Source: Kibdelosporangium sp. MJ126-NF4
GTDB taxonomy: Bacteria; Actinomycetota; Actinomycetes; Mycobacteriales; Pseudonocardiaceae
DNA length: 64,000 nt
Direction of reading: 5' to 3'
Assembly (NCBI RefSeq): GCF_000826545.1
Contig: NZ_CDME01000006.1
Location: 713,063-777,062 of the forward strand
Both the position numbers and the translations under genes were made by a program. Of the stretch, positions 50,293-59,458 are shown piece after piece. Each line of letters begins with the position of its first letter. Position 1 is the stretch's first letter. The notes beneath the pieces were generated by a model, which searched no databases, had not been told where the DNA came from, and was given only the letters and a program-made list of their open reading frames with translations.

Positions 50293-50847
50293 GTGGCCAT
50301 ACATGTGGTGGGGATCGGTGGTTCCCTGCGGACGAACTCCCAGTCCGAGCGAGCACTGCGGGTCGCACTGGCCGGAGCGGAGGATCTGGGTGCCAGGACC
50401 ACGGTGATCACCGGCGACGACCTGGTCCTGCCGTTCTACGACCCGGCCGTGCCCGAACGCTCCGAGGCGGCGCGCAGACTCGTGGAGAACATCCGCGACG
50501 CCGACGGTGTCGTGCTCGTCTCGCCCGGCTACCACGGGACGATCTCCGGCCTGATCAAGAACGCCCTGGACTACATCGAGGACACCCGGACCGACGAGCG
50601 CGTGTACCTGGACGGCCGGGCGGTCGGCTGCGTGGCCGCGGCCCAGGGCTGGCAGGCGGCCGTCACGACGCTCACATCGCTGCGGTCGATCGTGCACGCG
50701 CTGCGCGGCTGGCCGACGCCGCTCGGTGCCGCGATCAACTCAGCCGAGGTGCGCTTCGAGGACGCGGGCGAGTGTTCGAGCGAGTCGGTGGCCACCACGC
50801 TGCGCACGATCGGGCGTCAGGTCGCGGAGTTCGCGTTAGGACACTGA
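50293..50847 (+). CDS. NAD(P)H-dependent FMN reductase (SsuE/flavodoxin-like)
   Basis: This 184-residue flavoprotein starts AIHVVGIGGSLRTNSQSERALRVAL, the FMN phosphate loop. VVLVSPGYHGTISGLIKNALDYIED follows. The family makes reduced FMN for monooxygenases or reduces quinones. GTG 50293 follows GAGGA. It lies upstream of the peroxide-defence genes on the same strand but is not clearly in one operon with them. It is only distantly like the FMN reductase at 22.5 kb. Confidence 0.87.
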   Translation: MAIHVVGIGGSLRTNSQSERALRVALAGAEDLGARTTVITGDDLVLPFYDPAVPERSEAARRLVENIRDADGVVLVSPGYHGTISGLIKNALDYIEDTRTDERVYLDGRAVGCVAAAQGWQAAVTTLTSLRSIVHALRGWPTPLGAAINSAEVRFEDAGECSSESVATTLRTIGRQVAEFALGH

Positions 50848-50897
50848 CGCGTAGCGTTGGCCCTGTCGGCAGGACTCGACCTGAAACGAGGGATCCC

Positions 50898-51323
50898 ATG
50901 GCACAAGCGCTGTACACCGCCGAGGCAACGTCCACAGGGGATGGTCGCAACGGTGAGGTGGTCTCGTCGGACGGCGTGATCGACGAGCAGCTGGCCACAC
51001 CGAAGGAAATGGGTGGTCCCGGCGGTGCGCACACCAACCCGGAGCAGCTGTTCGCCGCCGGGTACTCGGCGTGCTTCCACAGCGCGCTGCGCGTGGCCGC
51101 CCGCCAGGTCAAGGTCGAGGTCGGCGAGACGACCGTGACGGCGTCGGTGACGCTCAACAAGGACGACGGCGGCCGGTTTGTGCTGTCGGTCACCCTCGTC
51201 GCCCACCTTCCCGGCCTTGAGCAGGGCCAAGCCGACCAGCTGGTCGCGGCGGCACACCAGATCTGCCCGTATTCGCACGCCACTCGCGGGAACATCGAAG
51301 TCACCGTGAGCGCCACGGTTTGA
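50898..51323 (+). CDS. ohr: Organic hydroperoxide resistance protein (Ohr/OsmC family)
   Basis: This 141-residue thiol peroxidase detoxifies organic peroxides. The peroxidatic Cys59 (AAGYSACFHSAL) and resolving Cys123 (HQICPYSHATRGN) are both present. The N-terminal NPEQLF precedes the active site as in Ohr. No OhrR-type MarR regulator is adjacent. Dps follows 45 bases downstream, suggesting a shared oxidative-stress transcript. Confidence 0.93.
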   Translation: MAQALYTAEATSTGDGRNGEVVSSDGVIDEQLATPKEMGGPGGAHTNPEQLFAAGYSACFHSALRVAARQVKVEVGETTVTASVTLNKDDGGRFVLSVTLVAHLPGLEQGQADQLVAAAHQICPYSHATRGNIEVTVSATV

Positions 51324-51368
51324 CCCCACAGACACCGGGTAAGTCTTCTGGTGAGGAGGCGATGAGCA

Positions 51369-51845
51369 GTGAGCAAGTCCCCGATCACCAGTCCGCTGCC
51401 GGAGGCGGACAAGAAGACCACCGGTGCCGTACTGCAGGCGACCCTTGTCGACCTTGTCGACCTGTCGTTGATCGCCAAGCAGGCACACTGGAACGTGGTC
51501 GGCAAGAACTTCCGCAGTGTCCACACGCAACTCGACGAACTGGTGTCGACGGCGAGGAAGTACGTCGACGAGGTCGCGGAACGAGCCAACGCCATCGGTG
51601 TGTCGCCGAACGGCAAGGCGCGCACAGTGGTCGAGAGTTCCGGCCTGCCGGAGTACCCGGACGGCTGGGTGTCCGACGACAAGACCGTGGCCGCGATCGT
51701 CGGCACGCTTGAGGCGCTGGTCAAGCGCCTGCGCGGGCGGATCGACGAGACCGACAAGTCCGATCTGGTGACGCAGGACCTGTTGATCGCCATCGCGCAG
51801 GACGTGGAGCAGGCCCACTGGATGTGGCAGGCCCAGCAGGCCTGA
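51369..51845 (+). CDS. dps: Dps-family ferritin-like DNA-protection protein
   Basis: This 158-residue protein forms a dodecamer that oxidises iron and shields DNA. The first ferroxidase helix reads LVDLSLIAKQAHWNVVGKNFRSVHTQLDELVSTARKYVDEVAERANAIG, carrying His, Asp and Glu ligands. The helix DLVTQDLLIAIAQDVEQAHWMW ends it. GTG 51369 follows GAGGAGG (51353-51359), leaving a short N-terminal tail (SKSPITSPLPE). Confidence 0.92.
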   Translation: MSKSPITSPLPEADKKTTGAVLQATLVDLVDLSLIAKQAHWNVVGKNFRSVHTQLDELVSTARKYVDEVAERANAIGVSPNGKARTVVESSGLPEYPDGWVSDDKTVAAIVGTLEALVKRLRGRIDETDKSDLVTQDLLIAIAQDVEQAHWMWQAQQA

Positions 51846-51931
51846 CTCCGATTTATAGCTGTCCCGCGCGCGTGCTTTGCAGGGAGGTACGCGCGGGGGA
51901 CAGCTCCATGTCCGCCGCCTGATCTGTCTGC

Positions 51932-53770
51932 TCAGCGCATGCCGAGCATCCGCAGCACGAAGTACACCTCGATGCCGACCTGCTTGACCATCTCGGACAC
52001 CACGAGCGAGCCGTGCCCGGCGTCGTAGCGGAACTCCTCGTACTTCGCGCCCCGCTCGGCGAGCCGGTCCAGGTAGTTGTCGATCTGCCGGATCGGGCAG
52101 CGCGGGTCGTTCTCGCCGGCCCAGACCAGGATCGGCGCCCGTACCTGGTCGACGTACGTCATCGGCGAGCATTCCCGGTACAGGTCCGGCAGGTCCTCCG
52201 GGGAACCGCCGAACAACGCGCGGTCGAACGCCCGCAGCGGCTCCATCTCGTCCTCGTACGCGGCCAGGTAGTCGGCCACCGGCACGCCGCCGACTGCCAC
52301 GGCCCACTTGTCCGGCTGGGTTCCCGCGGCGAGCAGGCTCAGGTAGCCGCCCCACGAAGCGCCCGCGACAACGCACTTGTCCGGGTCGGCGAGGCCCGTG
52401 CTGACCGCCCATTTGTGCACGGCCGCGACATCCGCCAACTCGGTGAGGCCAGGGCGTCCCTCGATGGCGTCGCGCCACGCGGAGCCGTACCCGGTCGAGC
52501 CCCGGTAGTTCACGTGCACGACGGCGAATCCGGCGTCGACCCATGTGGCGCGGTACGCGGAGAACCTGTCCTCGTCGGCCGAGTGCGGCCCGCCGTGCAG
52601 GCTGAAGACCGTGGGCAACGGGCCGTCCGGCGCGTCCTGCGGCCGCGCGATCAGCGCGTGCACATCACCGCCCTCGCCTGGCACGAAGACGTCCGTGAGG
52701 ACGACTGATCCCGGCGCCCTGTCGCCTGGCGGCGTCAACAGGACACGGTCGGTGCCGTCCACGTGCAGCGCGCGGATCATCGGCGGTTCGGCCCCGGACG
52801 ACCACGAGTACTCGATCGTCCCGTCGGGACGGACTCCTGCGGCACCGACTGTCCCGGCAGGAGTGTCCAAAAGAGACAGCGAATCGGTCTCGATCTCGTA
52901 GCGGTGCAGCGTGTTGCGTGCCTGGTGGGTGTGGCTGACCAGGAGCGAGCGGCCGTCCGGGTACCAGGCGGCGGACAGTTCGCCCGGCAGGGAGAGCCGG
53001 ATCTCGGTCTCGGTGTCGGCGGTGACGTCCCAGATCAGCAGTTCCTCGCGGCCGTGCCGCTCGTGCAGGACGAGCAGGCGCGGATCGCCGCCGACCGGGC
53101 TGAACCCGATGGCGTCGAGGCCTTTGCCTTTGCCGTCCCACTTATCGGCGACCTTCTCACCGGTGGTGGTGACCACGCGCAACGCCGTGTGCCGGTTGTC
53201 GCCGTGTTCGGAGTGCTCGATGGCCAGGTACTGCTCGTCACGCGACAGCGCTGCCACACCCGCGTCGTGCTCGTTCGCGTAGATGACCTGACCGGGCTGC
53301 CCGTCACGGGAGACGACGATGGTGGTGCCGTCGTCGTTGGAGATCCCGATCGCGGTGATCGACTGCCCGATCTCGACTCCGGCCGGGTAGCCACGCGGAA
53401 CCTCGGCGATCGCGGCGGGGGGCTCGGTGTCGACGGGCCGCCCGGCGAACGGCTCGGTCACCCAGCTGCCGAACTCGTCGCCATCGGTGTCGGCGAACCA
53501 CCAGATGTGCTCGCCGTCGGGGCTGATAGTGGAGTTGTACGTGCCATTGGGGCGGTCGGTGACCTGCCGGTGGTTGCCTGTCAGCCGGTCCCACGCATAT
53601 GTCTCCCACACCCCGCTGGCGTTGGAGGTGTACACATTGCGGTCAGGCGCGTCACGGGCCCACTCGGGCAGGCTTACTCGGGCGGCCCGGAACCTGGCCC
53701 GCCACCGCGCGTCCGCGTCCGCGTCGGTGAACAGGTGCTCCGGCTCCTCTGCTGCGGGATGCTTCGTCAC
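51932..53770 (-). CDS. S9-family prolyl oligopeptidase-like serine peptidase
   Basis: This 612-residue peptidase has an N-terminal beta-propeller of about 350 residues (repeats such as NRQVTDRPNGTYNSTISPDGEHIWWFADTDGDEFG). A C-terminal alpha/beta hydrolase follows: HGGPHSADEDRFSAYRATWVDAGFAVV, nucleophile VAGASWGGYLSLLAAG, Asp in WAGENDPRCPIRQ and His in YDAGHGSLV. No signal peptide, so probably cytoplasmic and acting on peptides. The acylaminoacyl-peptidase subgroup is likely. Confidence 0.9.
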   Translation of the reverse strand: MTKHPAAEEPEHLFTDADADARWRARFRAARVSLPEWARDAPDRNVYTSNASGVWETYAWDRLTGNHRQVTDRPNGTYNSTISPDGEHIWWFADTDGDEFGSWVTEPFAGRPVDTEPPAAIAEVPRGYPAGVEIGQSITAIGISNDDGTTIVVSRDGQPGQVIYANEHDAGVAALSRDEQYLAIEHSEHGDNRHTALRVVTTTGEKVADKWDGKGKGLDAIGFSPVGGDPRLLVLHERHGREELLIWDVTADTETEIRLSLPGELSAAWYPDGRSLLVSHTHQARNTLHRYEIETDSLSLLDTPAGTVGAAGVRPDGTIEYSWSSGAEPPMIRALHVDGTDRVLLTPPGDRAPGSVVLTDVFVPGEGGDVHALIARPQDAPDGPLPTVFSLHGGPHSADEDRFSAYRATWVDAGFAVVHVNYRGSTGYGSAWRDAIEGRPGLTELADVAAVHKWAVSTGLADPDKCVVAGASWGGYLSLLAAGTQPDKWAVAVGGVPVADYLAAYEDEMEPLRAFDRALFGGSPEDLPDLYRECSPMTYVDQVRAPILVWAGENDPRCPIRQIDNYLDRLAERGAKYEEFRYDAGHGSLVVSEMVKQVGIEVYFVLRMLGMR

Positions 53771-53835
53771 CCCACCGATCCTGCCTCATGGCCCCACCGG
53801 TTTCGTTGACACGCCGAATCAATGACCGGCGGTAA

Positions 53836-54075
53836 TCACCACACAGGGCCATTCGGGGCAAGCTCCTCGGCAAGGATCTGATCAACCTTCCGCTCGGCCG
53901 CCCGGAGAGCGCGAACCGCGCGCACGACGGCGACAAGGACGAAACCAACGACCAGAACGATCCAAAAAGGAACAACAAACCCGAGAAGTACGAGAAGAGA
54001 AGCGGAAACAGCGACAGTGAGAGCACGCACGGCGTGCGGCCAGAAGCCGGGTGTGAGTGTCGAGAGGCTACTCAT
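53836..54075 (-). CDS. Small membrane protein of unknown function
   Basis: This 79-residue protein has two closely spaced membrane helices (residues about 16-36 and 38-56). A charged C-terminal helix follows (RALRAAERKVDQILAEELAPNG). No family recognised. It is a single gene upstream of the S9 peptidase on the same strand. Confidence 0.55.
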   Translation of the reverse strand: MSSLSTLTPGFWPHAVRALTVAVSASLLVLLGFVVPFWIVLVVGFVLVAVVRAVRALRAAERKVDQILAEELAPNGPVW

Positions 54076-54451
54076 GACCGGGTCCTTCCCTCGCGGAACG
54101 CCCCGTGTTGGACGCTCGTGGTCTACTCGCGTTGATCAGCATGCCTGTTACCCACTGTGAGTTGAACCCTCAACCTTCACTCTTTCGGGTTATTTCACTC
54201 TCTGAAACCGATGCCACCTCAGGTCTTTGGGCCCTTCACACCCCGGCTCGTGCGCGGCCGCCCCTCGCGACCACCCACAGTGGCCGCCCCACTACGGACC
54301 TGCACCTTTGGGCATGCTCCTGTGCTGCTGTCGTATCAAAGGCGCATATAAAAGCAAGTGTCGTATTAAAGGCTCATATGGAACCAAACTGACCGACCTG
54401 CCACATCGTTGTACCGAGAGATAGCGCGCCAAGGTGATCAAGGGGAACGAT
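54076..54451. other. Lower-GC intergenic region with direct repeats
   Basis: About 375 bases without a convincing gene, visibly AT-richer than the surroundings. It holds the direct repeat at 54329-54379 and ends in an AAGGGGA ribosome-binding site (54440-54446). Confidence 0.5.
54329..54379 (+). repeat. Imperfect 21-base direct repeat, period 30
   Basis: Copies at 54329-54349 and 54359-54379 share TGTCGTATnAAAGGC then nCATAT, differing at two positions. They lie 72 bases before the start of the lower-GC orphan gene and could be binding sites for a regulator. Confidence 0.7.
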
Positions 54452-55231
54452 ATGCAGAATTTCGCCGACGGGATGAGCGAGCCTCAAAGCCCGCGCAGTG
54501 AGGCCGAACTGGATATCAGCGATGCTGTCCACGAGTCGGCCCGTTCGTCATGCAGTGGAAGGACTGGTGAAGCATCTTACGACGAGGAAATGCCCGCAGA
54601 AAGCCCCGCCCGGGTATCCTTACCTGACAACGCGACGATCGCCCAAGCAGCGGCGAAGACCTACGACTGGGCATGGAAGAACCGAGAGCGGATAATCGAA
54701 GCAGGTCTGAACGGACTGTCTCCGGTAATCCAGGGTGTCGGCACCGCGACAGGACACGTCCAAACCTATGGCGCAGGCGTTGCCTTGGGTGCTCTGGATG
54801 GACTGAACCAGACGGCCACGGAAATAAACCGCGCATACCAGATCTACCGTCACCCAGAGGAAAACCATCCACAGCCCAACTATCTGCGGGCCGGAAACGG
54901 TGTCCTCAATATGGCGGGGGCCGCACTATATGGCGCCTCAAGCGCTGGTGTGCTCAACCAGTATGTGGGAGGTGTCGGAGCAGTAGTCCAAGGGGCCTCG
55001 CTAGTCGTGAAGCAATTTCTGCGAAAGGACACCGAAACGTACTATCCCGCTTTGCCCACCCACCACGATCCGAGCGTTCACGAGGTGGCCGCCTTGAGAA
55101 CGAACTCTGCCCAAGGGGAAGGCCGGGCAGCCCGTTCGTCCGGATCGCAGTCCCCGGTCAGCCACGTGGACAGTCAGCGCCCCCAAGCGCTAACGTCCCG
55201 GCCCAGTAGTGCCGTGTCACGCAGTCGGTGA
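54452..55231 (+). CDS. Lower-GC orphan protein of unknown function
   Basis: This 259-residue protein is encoded with codons (AAA, ATA, TTA-like choices, many A/T thirds) unlike its neighbours. The N-terminal 65 and C-terminal 55 residues look disordered (Ser/Glu/Pro-rich; Ser/Arg/Gln-rich). The core (about 70-195) has Gly/Ala helices: GLNGLSPVIQGVGTATGHVQTYGAGVALGALDGLN and GNGVLNMAGAALYGASSAGVLNQYVGGVGAVVQGASLVVKQF. A region YQIYRHPEENHPQPNYLRAG lies between. No signal peptide. ATG 54452 fits AAGGGGA better than GTG 54434. I do not recognise it; the base composition and position beside a tRNA suggest acquired DNA. Confidence 0.6.
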   Translation: MQNFADGMSEPQSPRSEAELDISDAVHESARSSCSGRTGEASYDEEMPAESPARVSLPDNATIAQAAAKTYDWAWKNRERIIEAGLNGLSPVIQGVGTATGHVQTYGAGVALGALDGLNQTATEINRAYQIYRHPEENHPQPNYLRAGNGVLNMAGAALYGASSAGVLNQYVGGVGAVVQGASLVVKQFLRKDTETYYPALPTHHDPSVHEVAALRTNSAQGEGRAARSSGSQSPVSHVDSQRPQALTSRPSSAVSRSR

Positions 55232-55273
55232 CGGAAGCGAACACGCAGCCCTGTTGTCTGACAGGGCATGGAA

Positions 55274-55305
55274 AGAGCCCGTCCACTCTGCAGTGGACGG
55301 GCTCT
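55274..55305 (-). terminator. Terminator after tRNA-Pro
   Basis: A perfect 14-bp stem AGAGCCCGTCCACT/AGTGGACGGGCTCT with a 4-base loop is followed, on the minus strand, by TTTC. It lies 8 bases past the tRNA. Confidence 0.9.
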
Positions 55306-55313
55306 GACCAGCG

Positions 55314-55387
<74 letters not shown>

Positions 55388-55408
55388 GCTTGTCTTGCTG
55401 GGGATACT

Positions 55409-56359
55409 CTAGCGGACGTCTGCCCTGGCTCCGAAACGGGTATTGGTTTTTGCTGCTTCGCCGCCGTTCGCCCTGGGTACGAGGGTCAGCAGGCTGGCTT
55501 CGGGCGGGCAGGCGAAGCGGACGGGGGCGTAGGGCGATGTGCCGAGCCCGGCGGAGACGTGCAGCCACGTGTGGCTGCCCCAGCGGGAGGCGCCGCGGGC
55601 GCGTGAGCGGTCCAGGTCACAGTTGGTGACGATGGCGCCGTAGCCGGGGATTCGGAGTTGGCCGCCGTGGGTGTGGCCCGCGAGGACGAGGTCGTAGCCG
55701 TCGTTGGCGAACGCGTCGAGCACGCGTGGTTCCGGTGAGTGGGTGATGCCCAGTCGCAGTGCCGCTGTGGGGTCTGGGCGGCCCGCGATCTCGGTGTAGC
55801 GGTCGCGGCGCAGGTGAGGGTCGTCGACGCCCGCCACCGCGATGTTCCTGCCGTCCACGCTCACGATGCGGCGGACGTGGGTGAGGTCGTGCCAGCCGCG
55901 TTCGATCATGGCCGCGCGGAGGTCTCGCCATGGCAGGGAGATGCCGTGGATGCGCTTCTTCTTCGCGCTGGGCAGCAGGTACCTTGCCGGGTTCTTCGGC
56001 TTGGGGGCGAAGTAGTCGTTGCTGCCGAAGATGAAGATGCCTGGCCGCTGCATCAGCGGCCCCAGCGCGCGGACGACCGCGGGGACGGCTTGCTTGTGCG
56101 CGAGGTTGTCGCCGGTGTTGACGACCAGGTCGGGTTCGAGTGCGTCGAGTGCCGCTATCCAGCGTTGTTTCGACTTCTGCCCGGGAAGCATGTGGATGTC
56201 CGATATGTGCAGGATTCTCAGCGGGCGTGCGCCTTCGCCGAGTACCGGCAGGGTGGCTTGGCGCAGTGTCCATAGCCGCCTTTCGATCCCCGCTCCGTAC
56301 GCGACCGCTGCCGCTCCTGCTGCTGTCGTTGCCAACGCGATTCGGCCCAACGTGCTCAC
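55409..56359 (-). CDS. Membrane-anchored metallophosphoesterase
   Basis: This 316-residue calcineurin-type phosphoesterase has an N-terminal hydrophobic anchor ([20 protein letters not shown]). Metal-ligand motifs: [11 protein letters not shown] (D-x-H), [11 protein letters not shown] (GD), FGSNDYF (the GNH position reads GSND), and [13 protein letters not shown] (GH-x-H). The third motif thus has Ser-Asn-Asp rather than Gly-Asn-His; this is also known in the YkuE/Rv3683-like group. GTG 56359 is used, although the GGAGG is unusually close. It matches Rv3683 in synteny with ponA2. Confidence 0.87.
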   Translation of the reverse strand: MSTLGRIALATTAAGAAAVAYGAGIERRLWTLRQATLPVLGEGARPLRILHISDIHMLPGQKSKQRWIAALDALEPDLVVNTGDNLAHKQAVPAVVRALGPLMQRPGIFIFGSNDYFAPKPKNPARYLLPSAKKKRIHGISLPWRDLRAAMIERGWHDLTHVRRIVSVDGRNIAVAGVDDPHLRRDRYTEIAGRPDPTAALRLGITHSPEPRVLDAFANDGYDLVLAGHTHGGQLRIPGYGAIVTNCDLDRSRARGASRWGSHTWLHVSAGLGTSPYAPVRFACPPEASLLTLVPRANGGEAAKTNTRFGARADVR

Positions 56360-56435
56360 ACCTCCGAGGGTACGGCTGTTGCCGCGGTCGGTGGCAGCCG
56401 CCGCTGGGATGGGTGTCGGCGGTAACGTTCCCACC

Positions 56436-56906
56436 ATGGCTGAGCTGAAGGACAAGTTGAAGTCGGACATGATTGTCGCGCTGAAGGCCAAGGACACGGC
56501 CCGCCTGGGCACCCTGCGGATGGTGCTCGCGGCCGTCAGCACCGAAGAGGTGGCCGGCAAGGAAGCGCGCGAACTGACCGACGAGGAAGTCCAGCGCGTG
56601 CTCACCCGTGAGACCAAGAAGCGCAAGGAGGCCGCTGAGGCCTTCGAGTCCGCCGGTCGCGCCGACCAGGCGGCTGCCGAACGCGCCGAGGCCGAGGTCA
56701 TCGCGGAGTACCTGCCCGCCCAGCTGTCCGACGACGAGCTCGCCGACCTGGTCAGTCAGGCTGTCACCGAGGTCAGCGCGCAGGTCGGCGGTGACCTGTC
56801 GCCCAAGCAGATGGGCCTGGTCATGAAGGCCGCCAACGCCAAGGTCGCGGGCCGCGCCGAGGGCGGCCGGGTCGCCACGGCCGTGAAGGCCCGGCTCGGC
56901 AACTAG
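56436..56906 (+). CDS. GatB/YqeY domain protein
   Basis: This is a 156-residue helical protein of the YqeY family: LKDKLKSDMIVALKAKDTARLGTLRMVLAAVSTEEV, then IAEYLPAQLSDDELADLVSQAV and SPKQMGLVMKAANAKVAGRAEGGRVATAVK. It resembles the tRNA-binding tail of GatB, but the exact role is unknown. ATG 56436 is used. A 21-bp perfect two-way hairpin separates it from ponA2. Confidence 0.93.
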   Translation: MAELKDKLKSDMIVALKAKDTARLGTLRMVLAAVSTEEVAGKEARELTDEEVQRVLTRETKKRKEAAEAFESAGRADQAAAERAEAEVIAEYLPAQLSDDELADLVSQAVTEVSAQVGGDLSPKQMGLVMKAANAKVAGRAEGGRVATAVKARLGN

Positions 56907-56913
56907 CGCCTGT

Positions 56914-56958
56914 ACGACAGAAGCCCACAGGCAGGGTCTGCCTGTGGGCTTCTGTCGT
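56914..56958. terminator. Bidirectional terminator between yqeY and ponA2
   Basis: A perfect 21-bp stem (56914-56934 with 56938-56958, loop GGT) lies between two converging genes, 8 bases past one stop and 10 from the other. It is the longest perfect hairpin in the window. Confidence 0.9.
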
Positions 56959-56968
56959 GTTCGGGGGG

Positions 56969-59458
56969 TTATCCGCCGCCGGGGTCGCCGCCTGTACCGC
57001 CGGGATCCTGGCCTGGGCCGCCGCCACCGCTGGGCGGGGTGCCGCCGGGAGTCTCACCGCCGGGCGGTGGTGCCGTGTTCGACGGCGTCTCGTGTTGCTG
57101 GGGCGCGACACCGGTGGACACGTAGATCGTGATCGTGCCGCCGGGCAGTTTCGTCCCGCGCGGGGTTTGGTTCACGACTGTGCCTTTGCGGCGGCTGTCG
57201 TCACGTTGGACCACGGCCACCGTGTACCCCGCGCCCTGCAGGATGTTCGTCGCTTCTTCCTGGGTCTTGCCGACCACGTCCGGCACCCTCGTCTCCGGCC
57301 CGCCGTCGACGTACCTCGGGTCTGTCGGCGGCAGTGGGAGTTCGGGTTCGTTGCCCAGCAGCGGTTTCATTGCCGCGAACCAGGTGCGGGCCGGGATCGT
57401 GCCGCCGTAGATGTTGCCGGTGTCGGCCAGTCGCGGCGGGTTGACGTGGACGTTGATCCCGCGAGGTCGGTTGCCGTCGGCGAAGGTCAGCGCGGCGGCC
57501 GCGTACTGCGGGACGGCTCCGACGAATCCCGCTGACTTGTAGTCCTGTGTCGTTCCGGTCTTGCCCAGCATCGGCCGGGTCCAGCCGTTGGCCCTGGCGG
57601 CGGCGTTCGCCGTGCCACCTGGCAGGTCGTCCTTGCTCAGGCCAGTCACCAGCGTGTTGGCCAGCGGCTCGGCGACTGCCTGCTCGCAGGGCTGCTCCTT
57701 GCCCTTCATGTCCACCGGGTTGCCATGGCGGTCGATGATCTCCACGATCGGCGACGGCGGGCACCACACGCCACCGCTCATCAGCGTGGCGGCCACGTTG
57801 GCCAGCTCAAGCGGGCTCATCGGGCTCGGGCCCAGCGTCAGCGACGCGTTGCCGGGGTTGCCCGGCTTGCTCCTGAAGTGCTGGGCCTGGGTCTCCTCGC
57901 CGGGCTTGGCGGGCTTGCCGCTCATGTTGGACGCCATCGTGTCCCGCATGCCCAGCCGGACCAGCATGTCCACCACCGGGTCGGTGCTGCCGAGCATCTC
58001 CTCCAGCCGGACGAACCCGGTGTTCGGCGACGTGGCGAGTCCCTGCTGCAGCGTCATCCGCTCGGGGTAGCTGTCGCCCGCGTTGCCGAGGCAGTACCAG
58101 CGGGTGTTGCCGTCGTTGGGCTTCTCGGTCTTGGGGCAGCTCTTCTCGCTGCCACCGGTGAACAGCCGCGACGTGTAGTTGGTCGGCGTTTCGATGATCG
58201 AGTTGATGCCCATGCCCTTTTCCAGGGCTGCGGCCGCGGTGAAGATCTTGTAGATGGAGCCGGTGCCGAACTTGTTCTCGATGCCGTACGGCTGCGGGTA
58301 CTGCGTCTGCCCCTTGGACGCGTCCTGCCCGTAGTCGCGGTTGGACACGAGCGCGACGACCTGGTGCTTTTCCTTACCGGGCTTGACGATCGCCATCACG
58401 TTGGCGATACCGTCCGTCGTCTTGGGCACCTGGGCCATCGCGGCCTGCTTGGCCAGCGAGGTGGCGTTGAGGTCGAGGCTGGTCTTGATCGTGTAGCCGC
58501 CGATGGCCAGCTGGTCCTGGGTGAAGCCCAGCTTCTCCAGGTACTCCACGACGTACTGGCAGAAGAAGCCCGCCTCGGGGCCCGCGCCGTTGCAGTTCTT
58601 CGACGGCTTCTTCGGCTCCTCGGCCACGCCGAGCGGGGTCTGCTTGGCGGCTTCGGCGTCGGCCCTGGTCAGCCTGCCGGTCTCGACCATCGTGTCGAGC
58701 ACGATGTTGCGGCGGTTGAGCGCCTGCGGGCCGCGCTGCCACGGGTTGAACAACGTCGGGTTCTGCACCATCCCGGCGAGCATCGCCGCCTGCGGCAGGG
58801 TCAGCTTGTCCGCCGTCGTGCCGAAGTACGTCGACGCGGCCGCGCCGATGCCGTAAATGGAGTTGGAAAATTCCACAACGTTCAGGTAACCGGTGATGAT
58901 GTCTTCCTTGGACATCTTCTGCTCGAGCTGCAGCGCGATCCGCGCCTCGCGCAGCTTTCGCGCGATTGTCGGCTCCTGCGCCTTGGCCTGCTCGGTCTTG
59001 TTGTTCCGGTAGACGACGTTGATCAAATAGTTCTTCACGTATTGCTGGGTGAGCGTCGAACCACCCTGCTGGTTGCCACCGCTCGTGCTCAGGGCGGCAC
59101 GGAATGTCCCTTTCCAGTCCACTCCGTGGTGCTCGTAGAACCGCCGGTCCTCGATCGACATGAGCGCCTCGCGCATGACCGGCGCGATCTGCTCGGCCGT
59201 GACCGGGATCCGGTACTGGTCGTACAGCGTGGCGATCTGCTGCCCGTCGGCCGCGGTCATCTTGCTGATCAGCGCGGGCGGCACCTCGACCATTTCCGCC
59301 TGCGCGCTGTCGATGGTGTCACTGGCCCTGTTGGACGCCACACCTAGCGCTCCGACCACGGGAAACAGCATCCCGGCCAGCAGCACGCCTGCCAGCAGGC
59401 AGAGGCTGAGCATCTTGAACACACCGTTCGTGAAGCGCACGAAGGTCAGGGTACCCAT
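56969..59458 (-). CDS. ponA2: Bifunctional penicillin-binding protein with PASTA domain (PonA2 type)
   Basis: This 829-residue class A PBP builds peptidoglycan. A membrane anchor (about 14-45) precedes the transglycosylase (MSIEDRRFYEHHGVDWKGT, QQGGSTLTQQYVKNYL, catalytic Glu in EDRRF). The transpeptidase motifs follow: TGSIYKIF (SxxK), SPNTG (SxN) and LGKTGTTQ (KTG). One PASTA domain (RVPDVVGKTQEEATNILQGAGYTVAVV) precedes a Gly/Pro-rich tail. ATG 59458 is used. It is divergent from whiB4, as in mycobacteria. Confidence 0.95.
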   Translation of the reverse strand: MGTLTFVRFTNGVFKMLSLCLLAGVLLAGMLFPVVGALGVASNRASDTIDSAQAEMVEVPPALISKMTAADGQQIATLYDQYRIPVTAEQIAPVMREALMSIEDRRFYEHHGVDWKGTFRAALSTSGGNQQGGSTLTQQYVKNYLINVVYRNNKTEQAKAQEPTIARKLREARIALQLEQKMSKEDIITGYLNVVEFSNSIYGIGAAASTYFGTTADKLTLPQAAMLAGMVQNPTLFNPWQRGPQALNRRNIVLDTMVETGRLTRADAEAAKQTPLGVAEEPKKPSKNCNGAGPEAGFFCQYVVEYLEKLGFTQDQLAIGGYTIKTSLDLNATSLAKQAAMAQVPKTTDGIANVMAIVKPGKEKHQVVALVSNRDYGQDASKGQTQYPQPYGIENKFGTGSIYKIFTAAAALEKGMGINSIIETPTNYTSRLFTGGSEKSCPKTEKPNDGNTRWYCLGNAGDSYPERMTLQQGLATSPNTGFVRLEEMLGSTDPVVDMLVRLGMRDTMASNMSGKPAKPGEETQAQHFRSKPGNPGNASLTLGPSPMSPLELANVAATLMSGGVWCPPSPIVEIIDRHGNPVDMKGKEQPCEQAVAEPLANTLVTGLSKDDLPGGTANAAARANGWTRPMLGKTGTTQDYKSAGFVGAVPQYAAAALTFADGNRPRGINVHVNPPRLADTGNIYGGTIPARTWFAAMKPLLGNEPELPLPPTDPRYVDGGPETRVPDVVGKTQEEATNILQGAGYTVAVVQRDDSRRKGTVVNQTPRGTKLPGGTITIYVSTGVAPQQHETPSNTAPPPGGETPGGTPPSGGGGPGQDPGGTGGDPGGG

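Noticed and set aside
54076..55313. Complete integrative element at tRNA-Pro
   Set aside because: No integrase, excisionase or second copy of the tRNA 3' end could be found; only base composition and position suggest transfer.
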